Source of the DNA: Avena insularis
Taxonomy: Eukaryota > Streptophyta > Magnoliopsida > Poales > Poaceae
Direction of reading: 5' to 3'
Length of the DNA stretch: 64,000 nucleotides
Assembly: GCA_023614405.1 (NCBI GenBank)
Contig: CM042697.1
Location: 161,548,149 to 161,612,148 of the forward strand
Below the pieces are notes generated by a model, which saw nothing but the letters and a program-made list of their open reading frames with translations, had not been told where the DNA came from and ran no database searches. Below, one piece after another: positions 1 through 10,623 of this stretch. Every line of letters begins with the position of its first letter. Position 1 is the first letter of the stretch. Made by a program: the position numbers and the translations under genes.

Positions 1-921
1 TATAACCAGGAATAAAATAATTTATTACATCTTACATAGCTCATTTGGCTATCTCATTACAATGCAGCAGATTATAACAATAGCACGGTGTCCTTCATCT
101 TCAAAGTGCCACAGGCAAACATGTTGGTTGTAGACTTGTAATCCTATTTCAACATACTTCACTAATATCAAACAAACCTGCAACATAACAAGTTACAGCC
201 ACAAGGGTCAATACATTTGAATTGTATTGGCAAGTGATACTATGGTAGTATAGTGGAGTCTATCATCTATATGCATTTGGCTAAGTGGATCTTAGGCTTG
301 CTTTGCTCAAAATAGTTTTTCCTTATCATTTGAAAACACTAAGTTTTTGCTTGACAAAATCACCCAAGGCATCTCCCAATATAAATTGGTGATCCTTCAA
401 CCCTTGTTTAACCACAAGTTTTTAACTTAGAAATTGGGAGAGGAGATTCTTGATAGCTTCCATGTCTTGATGCTCAAATTGTCCTTTACCAGGGACATGG
501 ATAAGTACTTAGATTTTACACTCTGCAGAGGTTGTGCACTTTCCCCACAAGACTTGGTTTCACCAAGACAAGATCTTTCAGAAGCCTTCCCTTAGACCAA
601 AATGGACGCGCTCCAACCTATCAATCCCCTACCACCAACTGTCCATTTGGCTAAGTTTTTGCAACCTATATGATCCAGGCAGAGCCCATATTGCCAAGTG
701 GCTGCACTCGAAGCTTCTCAACATTTGACATCTCAAATCTCTTTGTTCCCGGTGGCCATCCACAAGTGAGATACACAAGGTAAACCATAGAAATGGGCCT
801 TGTGTAACCACTCAACACAAACCATTCCTTCCATTCCACCCAGGTGATTCATTCACTTAGTTGTTTTATTAAACAAAACACAAGTCCTTGACTTAGAAAT
901 ATTTCATAGTATGAATATATT
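1..921 (-). mobile_element. E2 left (3') LTR, distal part
   Basis: This is the 3' end portion of the left LTR of the reverse-strand Gypsy element E2. It matches, in the same orientation, the right LTR from 15836 to 16337 and from 22206 to about 22630. The match begins at position 1, and by comparison with the right LTR about 122 bp of LTR end lie to the left of the window. The LTR is interrupted after 921 by E1 and resumes at 10624. It carries a degenerate copy (479-500) of the LTR block shared by the Gypsy families here. The short open frames in this stretch show no family features and are treated as chance. Confidence 0.85.
917..921. repeat. Target-site duplication of E1, left copy (ATATT)
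   Basis: These five bases directly precede the TGTCAC end of E1 and are repeated at 10619-10623 after its CTTACA end. The uninterrupted site can be read in the sister LTR near 22613-22630, which confirms a clean insertion. Confidence 0.93.
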
Positions 922-3900
922 TGTCACATCCCAAAATTTTCCAAATTTTGAAATGTGAAAAATAAATAAACAAAATAAAATTTTGTTGAAATTTAGGGTG
1001 AGAAGAAACTTTTTGATTCCAATTGGAAACATCAGAACCTATTTTGATCAAATAAAATCCTAAAGGGATTTAGAAAGATAAACAATTAATAAATAAAAAT
1101 TATAATAGTTGGAATCACTATTTTTGGATCTTTTAATAAAAAGATATGGTTTTCAAAAGCAAAGGTATAATTATAAATAAAGATTATTTTATAGAGCCAA
1201 ATTAAATCTTGGCCAAGCTTTTGAAATAAAATATTTCTATTTGATAAAAAGAGTAAAGGTTTATTTAATTAAAATAATGAGGATTTATTAATATCCAATT
1301 ATATTAAAGTAAAGGCTTTTCCATTTTAAATAAACACTAAAACTTGTTAATTTATTTTAAATAAGATTTCCAAGTGTTTTATATTTTCAAATAAAACCTA
1401 CTGAAATGATTTTGGTATTATTTAGATTTCAAATAGAGTTTTTAAATAAATAAAATCCTATTTTTATTAATGACTAAGGTCTATTTATTTAATTATTAAT
1501 GGATCCTAAAAAGAATATAAATTATTTTATTTTGGACTTTGGATTATGATGTTAAACAGAATTAAAATCAATACAAAGTTTGGTGGTGATTTGATTTGAT
1601 TTGTTGTTTGAATTATTGGTTTGAAAATCAAAACAGAAATTCATATTAGAAAAAGAAAAAAGCTTCCTGTATAAAAAAAAGAATCGAAGCAGCCCACTGC
1701 CAGGCCCAACCCAGCCCAGCAATCCAGCCCAACTAACTCACCCTGCAGTGAAACGCTTCGCACTAGAGTATTTACCCGCAGAGTCATAGACAAGCAGGCC
1801 CCACTCCCACTTCCTCCACCTCGCTGACAGACAGACCCCACACGCCTGTTCTTCGTTTCCACCCGCGCCAGCCGTTTCCCCCTCTCAATGGCGTTCTGCC
1901 ACGATTAATCCTCTTGAATACACGTAAATGGCCGGATTAAACTCGCCTGCAACCTCGCCCGTTTAATCACCTCCCTCTCCCCTTCCTTTCCCCTCAGAAA
2001 CCACTACACGAGAGCCCCCAGGCTGTCTCCAATTTCTCCTGCACCACCGCCGTCTCCGACGAGCTTCGCAACCAATTCTGGCGCCGTCCAGCCGCCCCTC
2101 GCCTCCTCAACCACACTAGCATGCTCCCCATTCCCTGACGCTTCTCTCTGCCCACACGGCTTACCCGCGCGAGCACCGTAGCGTCGGCAACCTCGACACC
2201 GAGCTCCACCGTCTTCTGTCGTTTCTCCGACGAGCTCCCCTGGTAAGCTTAGACCGCCGCAGCACCTCCCGATGATGCTCCTCTACTCCCCACGCTCGCC
2301 CGCGTCTAACCGTATGCTCCGCTTGACTTAGGGTGACCTGTAGCCCCATCCCCGATGACGCCTGAGCACACCCGTTGCCAGGAGCAACTCCGGCAAGCGA
2401 TTGTTGCCCACCCCGAGCGCCCCTTCGACGGAGAAGACAACGTTGAGCTTCAGCATTGCCCTGCGAACCCTGTGAGCATCTCCTCTCCCTCCCTTCCTTC
2501 CTGCTTTGCCAGAACCACCGCGAGCAGAGCCCGCGCCGCCAGTCGCCACCACCAGCGCCGCCCACTCTTGGTCAAGCGCATAGCATCCGTTGGATCCGAA
2601 TCTTGCGTCTAAGAATAGATCTAGGCGAAGGGGTATGCGTCAATCTGAGCCATGCAATTTAAGTGGAATCCTACGGTCCAGAGAGGCTGATCCGCACGAA
2701 GCGGTACCGGACAATAAAAATGAGCCACGTGGACAAGGTTTTGCTAAAAACAGAAAATAGAATCTGATTGAATTGCAAACTTGTAAAATTCATAACTTTA
2801 ATTCTACACGTCCAAATTTTGCAAATTTTATATCAATGGATTCAGCAAGACAAGTACTTTGCAACCATGCACTTTGTTTAATGATTTGCTTCTGGAAAAT
2901 TGGTTGAAATTGCAGAAACATGTGTAGGCTTATTATGAATATAAAAATTGTTCTAGATATAATTTTAATGTGAAATCTTTGAAAAATGGTTTGTTTTGAA
3001 CCTACTGACCCTAGGAACCAACTTATGGATTTAAAAATGTATTTTGTGAAGTTTAGGAATAAATATTTGAATTAGCACATTTCTAGTCAAATAAAAATAT
3101 TGTTTTTGGTTTAGAAATGATTTTTGAGTAAAAACTTTGGGAAATGATTTGATTCAAACCTTCTGACCCTAAACACTAAGTTTTGAGGTTTAAAAACATA
3201 TTTGGTGAATCTTTAAAGAATATTGCTTTGCTAAAAGCATTTTCAACCACATTAAATAAAGATTTGATTTAAAAATGGTTTATAGATAAAACCTTTTGCA
3301 AATGGTTTTACCACTTTGATAAATGTCCACTTTGAACTTTATAATGTTTAGAGCCTAGTAGAAACCACTTTTGCAAATAAAACTATCATTTGCATGCTTG
3401 CATGCATGACCTTGTTTCTATTATTTTATGTGTGATAAATTGGTTGGAATGCTACTTGAATTTGTGTTTGCTTGATTGAATTGTAAGGGAAATAGAAGAG
3501 TGTGATATTTGCAAGATCAAGAAGTGAACCAACATTCTCTACTAAAAAGGCAAGTGAAACTATCATCCATGTCCTACTATTTTCATTACACTTAGTGGAT
3601 TTTTGTAACATGCATGATAAGGACTACTATATTTTATGCTATGCTAAATCCTAATAGGATACCCTTATATATTCCTTAGTGGAAACATTGTAGTTGTAGT
3701 AAGCTTAGCCCTGCTATATATTGGGATGGGATTCATGATATGAATATATGAAGTGTTGGAAAGATATATGTTTTATATAATAAAACAAGTACTCAATGAA
3801 CCACCTGGGTGGACAAGGATACTCAAGATTGGACAAGGTGGCAACAAAAGGAACCATATTTATATGGCCATCTCTTTTTGTATGTGCACTAGAAGAAAAC

Positions 3901-4880
3901 CACCTAGGGAGTTAGAGATTCAACATGTTTCTCGTACAGTGGCTTCCGTGTACAGCCACATGCTAAATGGGATCTGGCTTAGTAAACTACATAGTGGAAG
4001 ACCCATGCATTGGCATCTTCAGGTTAACTAGAATTGTGTAAGGGAATTTAACCCTACATTGGTGCCTGGTTGACAAGCTAGCATTGTGTATTGGGAGGAC
4101 TTCTATGGAAAGACTTTGTCACATTCTCGATCTGCCAGTACTCCATATTGGTGAGTACTTATCCAGCGGCCACTGGTGGCAACAAGACGAGATTGTGTCA
4201 TATGGGTAAAGTGTACAACTTCTGCAAAAGATCAAATTCTAAGTACTTAGCCGTGTCCCCGGTTATGGACAATACTGAGCAACTAAGGCCGGAAGCTATG
4301 GAAGATCTCGACACTCCAATTTCTCAAAGTAAAACTTGATGGTGACAACAAGGGTTTTGAAGCACTTGGAGTTTTCCAAGAAGTTTAGAAAGATTTGACA
4401 CAAGATCAAAACTATTTTCAAAAGATAGGATAAAACTATATTGCTTTCTGCAAAAGAGCCTAAACCCTACTTAGCCAAATATGCATGTAAGTGATAGGAT
4501 CCACTTATTTCTACATAGTAGTGAAACTTTCCAATACAATTCAAATGTATTGACCCTTGTGGCTGCAACTTATTATGTTGCAGGTTTGTTTGATGTTAGT
4601 GAAGTTTGTTGAATAGGATTACAAGTCTACAACCAACATGATTGCCTGTGGCACTTTGAAGATGAAGGACTCCATGCTTTATAGATTTCTGCTGCAATGT
4701 AATGCGATAGCCAAATGAGCTATGTAAGATGTAATAAATTATTTTATTCCTGGTTATAAAGTTGTATTATGACCTTTGTTTCTTGATATTACATCTTAAC
4801 TGTGGATGCTAGCTATTGATCCAGGGACTAGCATTGTAAACACAGGGATCTCTACCTTATTAAAGGTTGGGAACCTTACA
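922..4880 (+). repeat. E1 5' LTR
   Basis: The LTR runs from TGTCACATCC to AACCTTACA, just before the primer site. Composition changes sharply: AT-rich to about 1680, GC- and CpG-rich from about 1680 to 2640, then AT-rich again. A G-box-like CCACGTGG lies near 2727. The conserved block with core GTGTCCCCGGTTATGGAC lies near 4251-4272. Over the first 750 bp I count roughly ten differences from the 3' copy, so the element is fairly young. Frames inside the LTR do not resemble known proteins. Confidence 0.9.
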
Positions 4881-4882
4881 GA

Positions 4883-4894
4883 TGGTATCAGAGC
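4883..4894 (+). promoter_or_regulatory. E1 primer-binding site (initiator tRNA-Met type)
   Basis: TGGTATCAGAGC starts two bases after the 5' LTR. It is the standard plant LTR-retrotransposon site complementary to the 3' end of initiator tRNA-Met, where minus-strand DNA synthesis starts. Confidence 0.92.
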
Positions 4895-5050
4895 ACTGTG
4901 TTGCCTGTAGGATTGTAATCCTAGGATTGGACAAAACCCCTTAGAAAAATAGGAGTTGAATTTGTTCCAAAAACTTATTTACAAACAATCTTGTAAACTC
5001 TTTCCTCAATCTTTTGGTTTTTGATTCTACATCTCTTCCTTTTCAACTTG

Positions 5051-5203
5051 ATGGACAAAGCCTTCACCATGACCAATGACTTCAACTTTAGTTTCACCAA
5101 GGACTTCAACTTAGACATCACTAAGGACTACAAGTGGGAACCAAGAGACATTAGATTGCCTACCAAAGACATTAATAACAAGTTAGAGTATGGATCATAT
5201 TGA
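5051..5203 (+). CDS. E1 small leader ORF with TKDF-type repeats
   Basis: An ATG-initiated frame of 50 residues lies between the primer site and gag. The peptide starts MDKAFTM and contains repeated short units (TNDFN, TKDFN, TKDYK), and it is acidic and hydrophilic. I recognise no domain. E2 carries a homologous stretch at about 15341-15580 that also starts with MDKA in one frame but is soon broken. It could be a translated upstream frame or simply leader RNA, and real protein function is unproven. Confidence 0.3.
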   Translation: MDKAFTMTNDFNFSFTKDFNLDITKDYKWEPRDIRLPTKDINNKLEYGSY

Positions 5204-5404
5204 CCTATGAGGTATGATTATACTAAGTTATTTATTTCAAGAAAACTTGTTGTTTCCTTCAACTCATGAGTTAAGCTCATAAGTTGTTAAGTGAATAGTT
5301 GCTTGTTGATTGTTTGATTGATTGATTGAACTTGGTTGTTTTGAGTTGTGTGTTAGAACTTCTTAAAACCTATCTATCATTACTCATCCCTATCAAACCA
5401 ACAG

Positions 5405-6447
5405 TTGCCTTCCCGTCGTGCCAACCCCAACCAAAACAACAATATCACTCCTGAGATGCAGCAGATGATGACAGCTCCGACACAACTGATGCAAGAGATG
5501 ACCACATACATACAGAATCAGAACAACAACAACAACAACAACAATCAGAATAATCCTCCAGCACTTGACATGCTCACCAAGTTTCTGAAACTTAGGCCTG
5601 CAAGGTTCTCTAGAACAACTGATCCAGTGGAAGCCAATGACTGGTTACGCTCAGTGAACAAAGACTTATTGACTGTTGGCTGCACCGATGAAGAAAAAGT
5701 TAGGTTTGCAGCATTTCTACTTGAAGGACCAACAGCAACATGGTGGGACAACTTTCAGATCACCACTCCCCTTGAAGATGTGACTTGGGCTATTTTTGAG
5801 GATGGTTTCCGTACAACTCACATCTCACCTGGAGTGATGTATTTGAAGAAAAAGGAGTTCCACAATCTGAAACAGCGTCACCTTAGTGTGGCTGAGTATA
5901 TTGAAGAATTCAACAATCTGACACGATATGCACCGGATGAAGTTGACACAGATGCTAAGAGAAAGGAGAAATTTCTTGAAGGACTTAATGATGAGTTGAA
6001 CTTGCAGCTAGCTGTTGCCTATGTACCAACTTATCAATCACTCTATGACAAACCACTATATTGGAAAACAAGATGAATCAAGTTGAGAATAGAAAGAGGA
6101 AGCATAAACTCAAGAATCACTCAGGATCATCACAAAAGAAGCATTCATTCAAAAAGAGCAAGGAAGATTCTGAACCACATCAGTATCACCACAACAACAA
6201 TGGAAGTGATAATAATGGAAATGATACTGACAATGGAGATGACCTTGGTCAGAACCAACATGACACTTCCAGGAAGAAAGATATTAGCCAGTTGCAGTGC
6301 TATAATTGCAAGGAACTTGGACACTATGCATCAGACTGTCCTGAGAAGAAAAAGAAAAAGGATAATAGAAGATCCAATGGAAATGACTCCAATGTGACCC
6401 AGAAAGGACATGTGAACCACATAGACATGGATGAAAACTTTGAATAG
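5405..6447 (+). pseudogene. gag: E1 gag (capsid and zinc knuckle), frameshifted
   Basis: Gag forms the particle that packages element RNA in the cytoplasm. The first frame (5405-6076) has an Asn-rich tract at residues 38-50 and a retrotransposon capsid region at about residues 58-215, with WLRSVN, ATWWDNF and YIEEFNNLTRYAP motifs typical of grass chromoviruses. Near 6058-6061 a one-base shift moves reading to the frame ending at 6447. That frame encodes a basic, Asn/His-rich linker and one CCHC knuckle, CYNCKELGHYASDC. The expected start codon is TTG rather than ATG, and the next in-frame Met is at residue 18. No pol follows. With a lost start and a frameshift, this copy probably does not make a full Gag. 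Confidence 0.85.
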
Positions 6448-6568
6448 ATAGAAGAAGTGGATGTCAGGAACTAGTTAACTCAGAAGAGTCAAATAAGGAT
6501 TCCTTGTCAGGATATAAAGTGTTGAACCCATAGTCAAGTGAACCATCAATGTAACCCTATGAGACTTT

Positions 6569-6584
6569 CTTTTAAGGGTGGTAG
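6569..6584 (+). promoter_or_regulatory. E1 upstream duplicate polypurine tract
   Basis: CTTTTAAGGGTGGTAG repeats the true polypurine tract almost exactly, 78 bp upstream of it. The same arrangement and spacing occur in E2 and E4. It may be a second plus-strand primer or the relic of a short duplication. Confidence 0.55.
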
Positions 6585-6646
6585 TACCCTAGTTGATTTG
6601 AAGACAACTTGTAACCCTAGCCTTCCCAAATCTCGGGACGAGATTT

Positions 6647-6662
6647 ATTTTAAGGGTGGTAG
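6647..6662 (+). promoter_or_regulatory. E1 polypurine tract
   Basis: ATTTTAAGGGTGGTAG ends two bases before the 3' LTR. This is the expected position for the RNase-H-resistant primer of plus-strand synthesis. It follows a conserved TCTCGGGACGAGATT sequence also seen near the 3' LTRs of E2, E4 and, in variant form, E6. Confidence 0.85.
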
Positions 6663-6664
6663 CC

Positions 6665-9600
6665 TGTCACATCCCAAAATTTTCCAAATTTTGAAATGTG
6701 AAAAATAAATAAACAAAATAAAATTTTGTTGAAATTTAGGGTGAGAAGAAACTTTTTGATTCCAATTGGAAACATCAGAACCTATTTTGATCAAATAAAA
6801 TCCTAAAGGGATTTAAAAAGATAAACAATTAATAAATAAAAGTTATAATAGTTGGAATCACTATTTTTTGATCTTTTAATAAAAAGATATGGTTTTCAAA
6901 AGCAAAGGTAGAATTATAAATAAAGATTATTTTATAGAGCCAAATTAAATCTTGGCCAAGCTTTTGAAATAAAATATTTATATTTGATAAAAAGAGTAAA
7001 GGTTTATTTAATTAAAATAATGAGGATTTATTAATATCCAATTTTATTAAAGAAAAGGCTTTTCCATTTTAAATAAACACTAAAACTTGTTAATTTATTT
7101 TAAATAAGATTTCCAAGTGTTTTATATTTTCAAATAAAACCTACTGAAATGATTTTGGTATTATTTAGATTTCAAATAGAGTTTTTAAATAAATAAAATC
7201 CTATTTTTATTAATGACTAAGGTCTATTTATTTAATTATTAATGGATCCTAAATAGAATAAAAATTATTTTATTTTGGACTTTGGATTATGATGTTAAAC
7301 AGAATTAAAATCAATACAAATTTTGGTGGTGATTTGATTTGATTTGTTGTTTGAATTATTGGTTTGAAAATCAAAACAGAAATTCATATTAGAAAAAGAA
7401 AAAGCTTCCTGTATAAAAAAAAGAATCGAAGCAGCCCACTGCCAGGCCCAACCCAGCCCAGCAATCCAGCCCAACTAACTCACCCCGCAGTGAAACGCTT
7501 CGCACCAGAGTCTTTACCCACAGTGTCACAGACAAACAGGCCCCACTCCCACTTCCTCCACCTCGCTGACAGACAGACCCCACACACCTGTTCTTCGTTT
7601 CCACCCGCGCCAGCCGTTTCCCCCTCTCAACGACATTCTGCCGCGATTAATCCTCTTGAATACGCGTAAATGGCCGGATTAAACTCGCCTGTGACCTCGC
7701 CCGTTTAATCACCTCCCTCTCCCGTTCCTTTCCCCTTAGAAACCACTGCACGGGAGCCCCCAGGCTGTCTCCAATTTCTCCTGCACCACCGCCATCTCCG
7801 ACGAGCTTCGCAACCAATTCCGGCGCCGTCCAGCCGCCCCTCGCCTCCTTAACCACACTAGCATGCTCCCTATTCCCTAACGCTTCTCTCTGCCCACACG
7901 GCTTGCCCACGCGAGCACCGTAGCGTCGGCAACCTCGACACCGAGCGCCACCGTCTTCTGTCGTTTCTCCGGCGAGCTCCCCTGGTAAGATCAGACCGCC
8001 CCAGCACCTCCCGATGATACTCCTGTACTCCCCACGCTCGCCCGTGTCTAACCGTATGCTCCACTTGACTTAGGGTGACCTGTAGCCCCATCCCTGATGA
8101 CGCCTGAGCACACCCGTCGCCAGGAGCAACTCCGGCAAGCGATTGCCGCCCACCCCGAGCGCCCCTTTGACGGAGAAGACAACGTTGAGCTTCAGCATCG
8201 CCCTGTGAACCCTGTGAGCATCTCCTCTCCCCCCTTCCTTCCTGCTTTGCCAGAACCACCGCGAGCAGAGCCCGCGTCGCTAGTCGCTGCCGCCAGCGCC
8301 GCCCACTCTTGGTCAAGCGCATAGCATCCGTTGGATCTGAATCTTGCGGCTAAGAATAGATCTAGGCGAAGGGGTATGCGTCAATCTGAGCCATGCGATT
8401 TAACTGGAATCCTACGGTCCAGAGAGGCTGATCCGCACGAAGCGGTATCGGCCAATAAAAATGAGCCACGTGGACAAGGTTTTGCTAAAAACAGAAAATA
8501 GAATCTGATTGAATTGCAAACTTGTAAAATTCATAACTTTAATTCTACAGTCCAAATTTTGCAAATTTTATATCAATGGATTCAGCAAGACAAGTACTTT
8601 GCAACCATGCACTTTGCTTAATGATTTGCTTCTGGAAAATTGGTTGAAATTGGAGAAACATGTGTAGGCTTATTATGAATATAAAAATTGTTCTATATAT
8701 AATTTTAATGTGAAATATTTGCAAAATGGTTTTTTTTAACCTACTGATCCTAGGAACCAACTTATGGATTTAAAAATGTATTTTGTGAAGTTTAGGAATA
8801 AATATTTGAATTAGCACATTTCTAGTCAAACAAAAATATTGTTTTTTGGTTTAGAAATGATTTTTGAGTAAAACCTTTGGGAAATGATTTGATTCAAACC
8901 TTCTGACCCTAAACACTAAGTTTTGAGGTTTAAAAACATATTTGGTGAACTCTTTAAAGAATATTGCTTTGCTAAAAGCATTTTCAACCACATAAAATAA
9001 AGATTTGATTTAAAAATGGTTTATAGATAAAATCTTTTGCAAATGGTACCACTTTGATAAATGTCCACTTTGAACTTTATAATGTTTAGAGCCTAGTAGA
9101 AACCACTTTTGCAAATAAAACTATCATTTGCATGCTTGCATGCATGACCTTGTTTCTATTATTTTATGTGTGATAAATTGGTTGGAATGCTAGTTGAATT
9201 TGTCTTTGCTTGATTGAATTGTAGTGGAATTATAAGAGTGTGATATTTGCAAGATCAAGAAGTGAACCAACATTCTCTACTAAAAAGGCAAGTGACACTA
9301 TCATCCATTTCCTACTATTTTCATTACACTTAGTGCATTTTTGTAACATGCATGATAAGGACTACTATATTTTATGCTATGCTAAATCCTAATAGGATAC
9401 CCTTATATATTCCTTAGTGGAAACATTGTAGTTGTAGTAAGCTTAGCCCTGCTATATATTGGGATGGGATTCATGATATGAATATATGAAGTGTTGGAAA
9501 GATATATGTTTTATATAATAAAACAAGTACTCAATGAACCACCTGGGTGGACAAGGATACTCAAGATTGGACAAGGTGGCAACAAAAGGAACCATGTTTA

Positions 9601-10618
9601 TATGGCCATCTCTTTTTGTATGTGCATTAGAAGAAAACCACCCAGGGACTTAGAGATTGAACATGTTTCTCGTACAGTGGCTTCCGTGTATAGCCACATG
9701 CTAAATGGGCTCTGGCTTAGTCAACTACATAGTGGAAGACCCATGAATTGGCATCTTCAGGTTAACTAGAATTGTGTAAGGGAATTTAACCCTACATTGG
9801 TGCCTGGTTGACAAGCTAGCATTGTGTATTGGGAGGGCTTCTATGGAAAGACTTTGTCACATTCTCGATCTACCAGTACTCCATATTGGTGAGTACTTAT
9901 CCAGCGGCCACTAGTGGCAACAAGACGAGATTGTGTCATGTGGGTAAAGTGTACAACTTCTGCAGAAGATCAAATTCTAAGTACTTAGCCATGTCCCCGG
10001 TTATGGACAATACTGAGCAACTAAGGCCTGAAGCTATGGAAGATCTCGACACTCCAATTTCTCAAAGTAAAACTTGATGGTGACAACAAGGGTTTTGAAG
10101 CACTTGGAGTTTTCCAAGAAGTTCAGAAAGATTTGACAAAAGATCAAAACTATTTTCAAAAGATAGGATAAAACTATATTGCTTTCCGCAAAAGAGCCTA
10201 AACCCTACTTAGCCAAATATGCATGTAAGTGATAGGATCCACATATTTCTACATAGTAGTGAAACTTTCCAATACAATTAAAATGTATTGACCCTTGTGG
10301 CTACAACTTATTATGTTGCAGGTTTGTTTGATGTTAGTGAAGTTTGTTGAATAGGATTACAAGTCTACAGCCAACATGATTGCCTGTGGCACTTTGAAGA
10401 TGAAGGACTCCATGCTTTACAGATTTCTGCTGCAATGTAATGTGATAGCCAAATGAGCTATGAAAGATGTAATAAATTATTTTATTCCTGGTTATAAAGT
10501 TGTATTATGACCTTTGTTTCTTGATATTACATCTTAACTGTGGATGCTAGCTATTGATCCAGGGACTAGCATTGTAAACACATGGATCTCTACCTTATTA
10601 AAGGTTGGGAACCTTACA
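6665..10618 (+). repeat. E1 3' LTR
   Basis: This is the second copy of the E1 LTR, TGTCACATCC to ACCTTACA, followed by the TSD at 10619-10623. It has the same AT/GC/AT layout as the 5' copy, with the GC-rich core at about 7420-8400. The conserved LTR block is near 9989-10010. Confidence 0.9.
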
Positions 10619-10623
10619 ATATT
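10619..10623. repeat. Target-site duplication of E1, right copy (ATATT)
   Basis: This is the right-hand copy of the 5-bp duplication at 917-921. E2 LTR sequence resumes immediately after it. Confidence 0.93.

Larger units (their letters stand above)
922..10618 (+). mobile_element. E1: full-length gag-only Gypsy retrotransposon (TR-GAG type)
   Basis: E1 is bounded by two near-identical direct LTRs of about 3.96 kb that start TGTCACATCCC and end CTTACA, with a perfect 5-bp TSD (ATATT). The interior is only about 1.8 kb and holds an iMet-type primer site, a small leader frame, a broken gag gene and a polypurine tract. No protease, reverse transcriptase, RNase H or integrase is visible, so E1 is non-autonomous. 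Long LTRs with a gag-only interior fit the described TR-GAG class. The gag type, primer site and PPT context suggest a chromovirus (Tekay-like) origin. It sits inside the left LTR of E2, in the opposite orientation. Confidence 0.9.

Noticed and set aside
2161..2662. Overlapping frames of 60-130 residues on both strands in the E1 LTR core
   Set aside because: They lie in GC-rich LTR sequence where stops are rare, differ in length between the two LTR copies, and have no domain features.
3753..4339. Two frames in the E1 LTR (92 and 82 residues) conserved in the second LTR
   Set aside because: The LTRs are nearly identical, so conservation is expected. They cover the cis block and resemble no protein.
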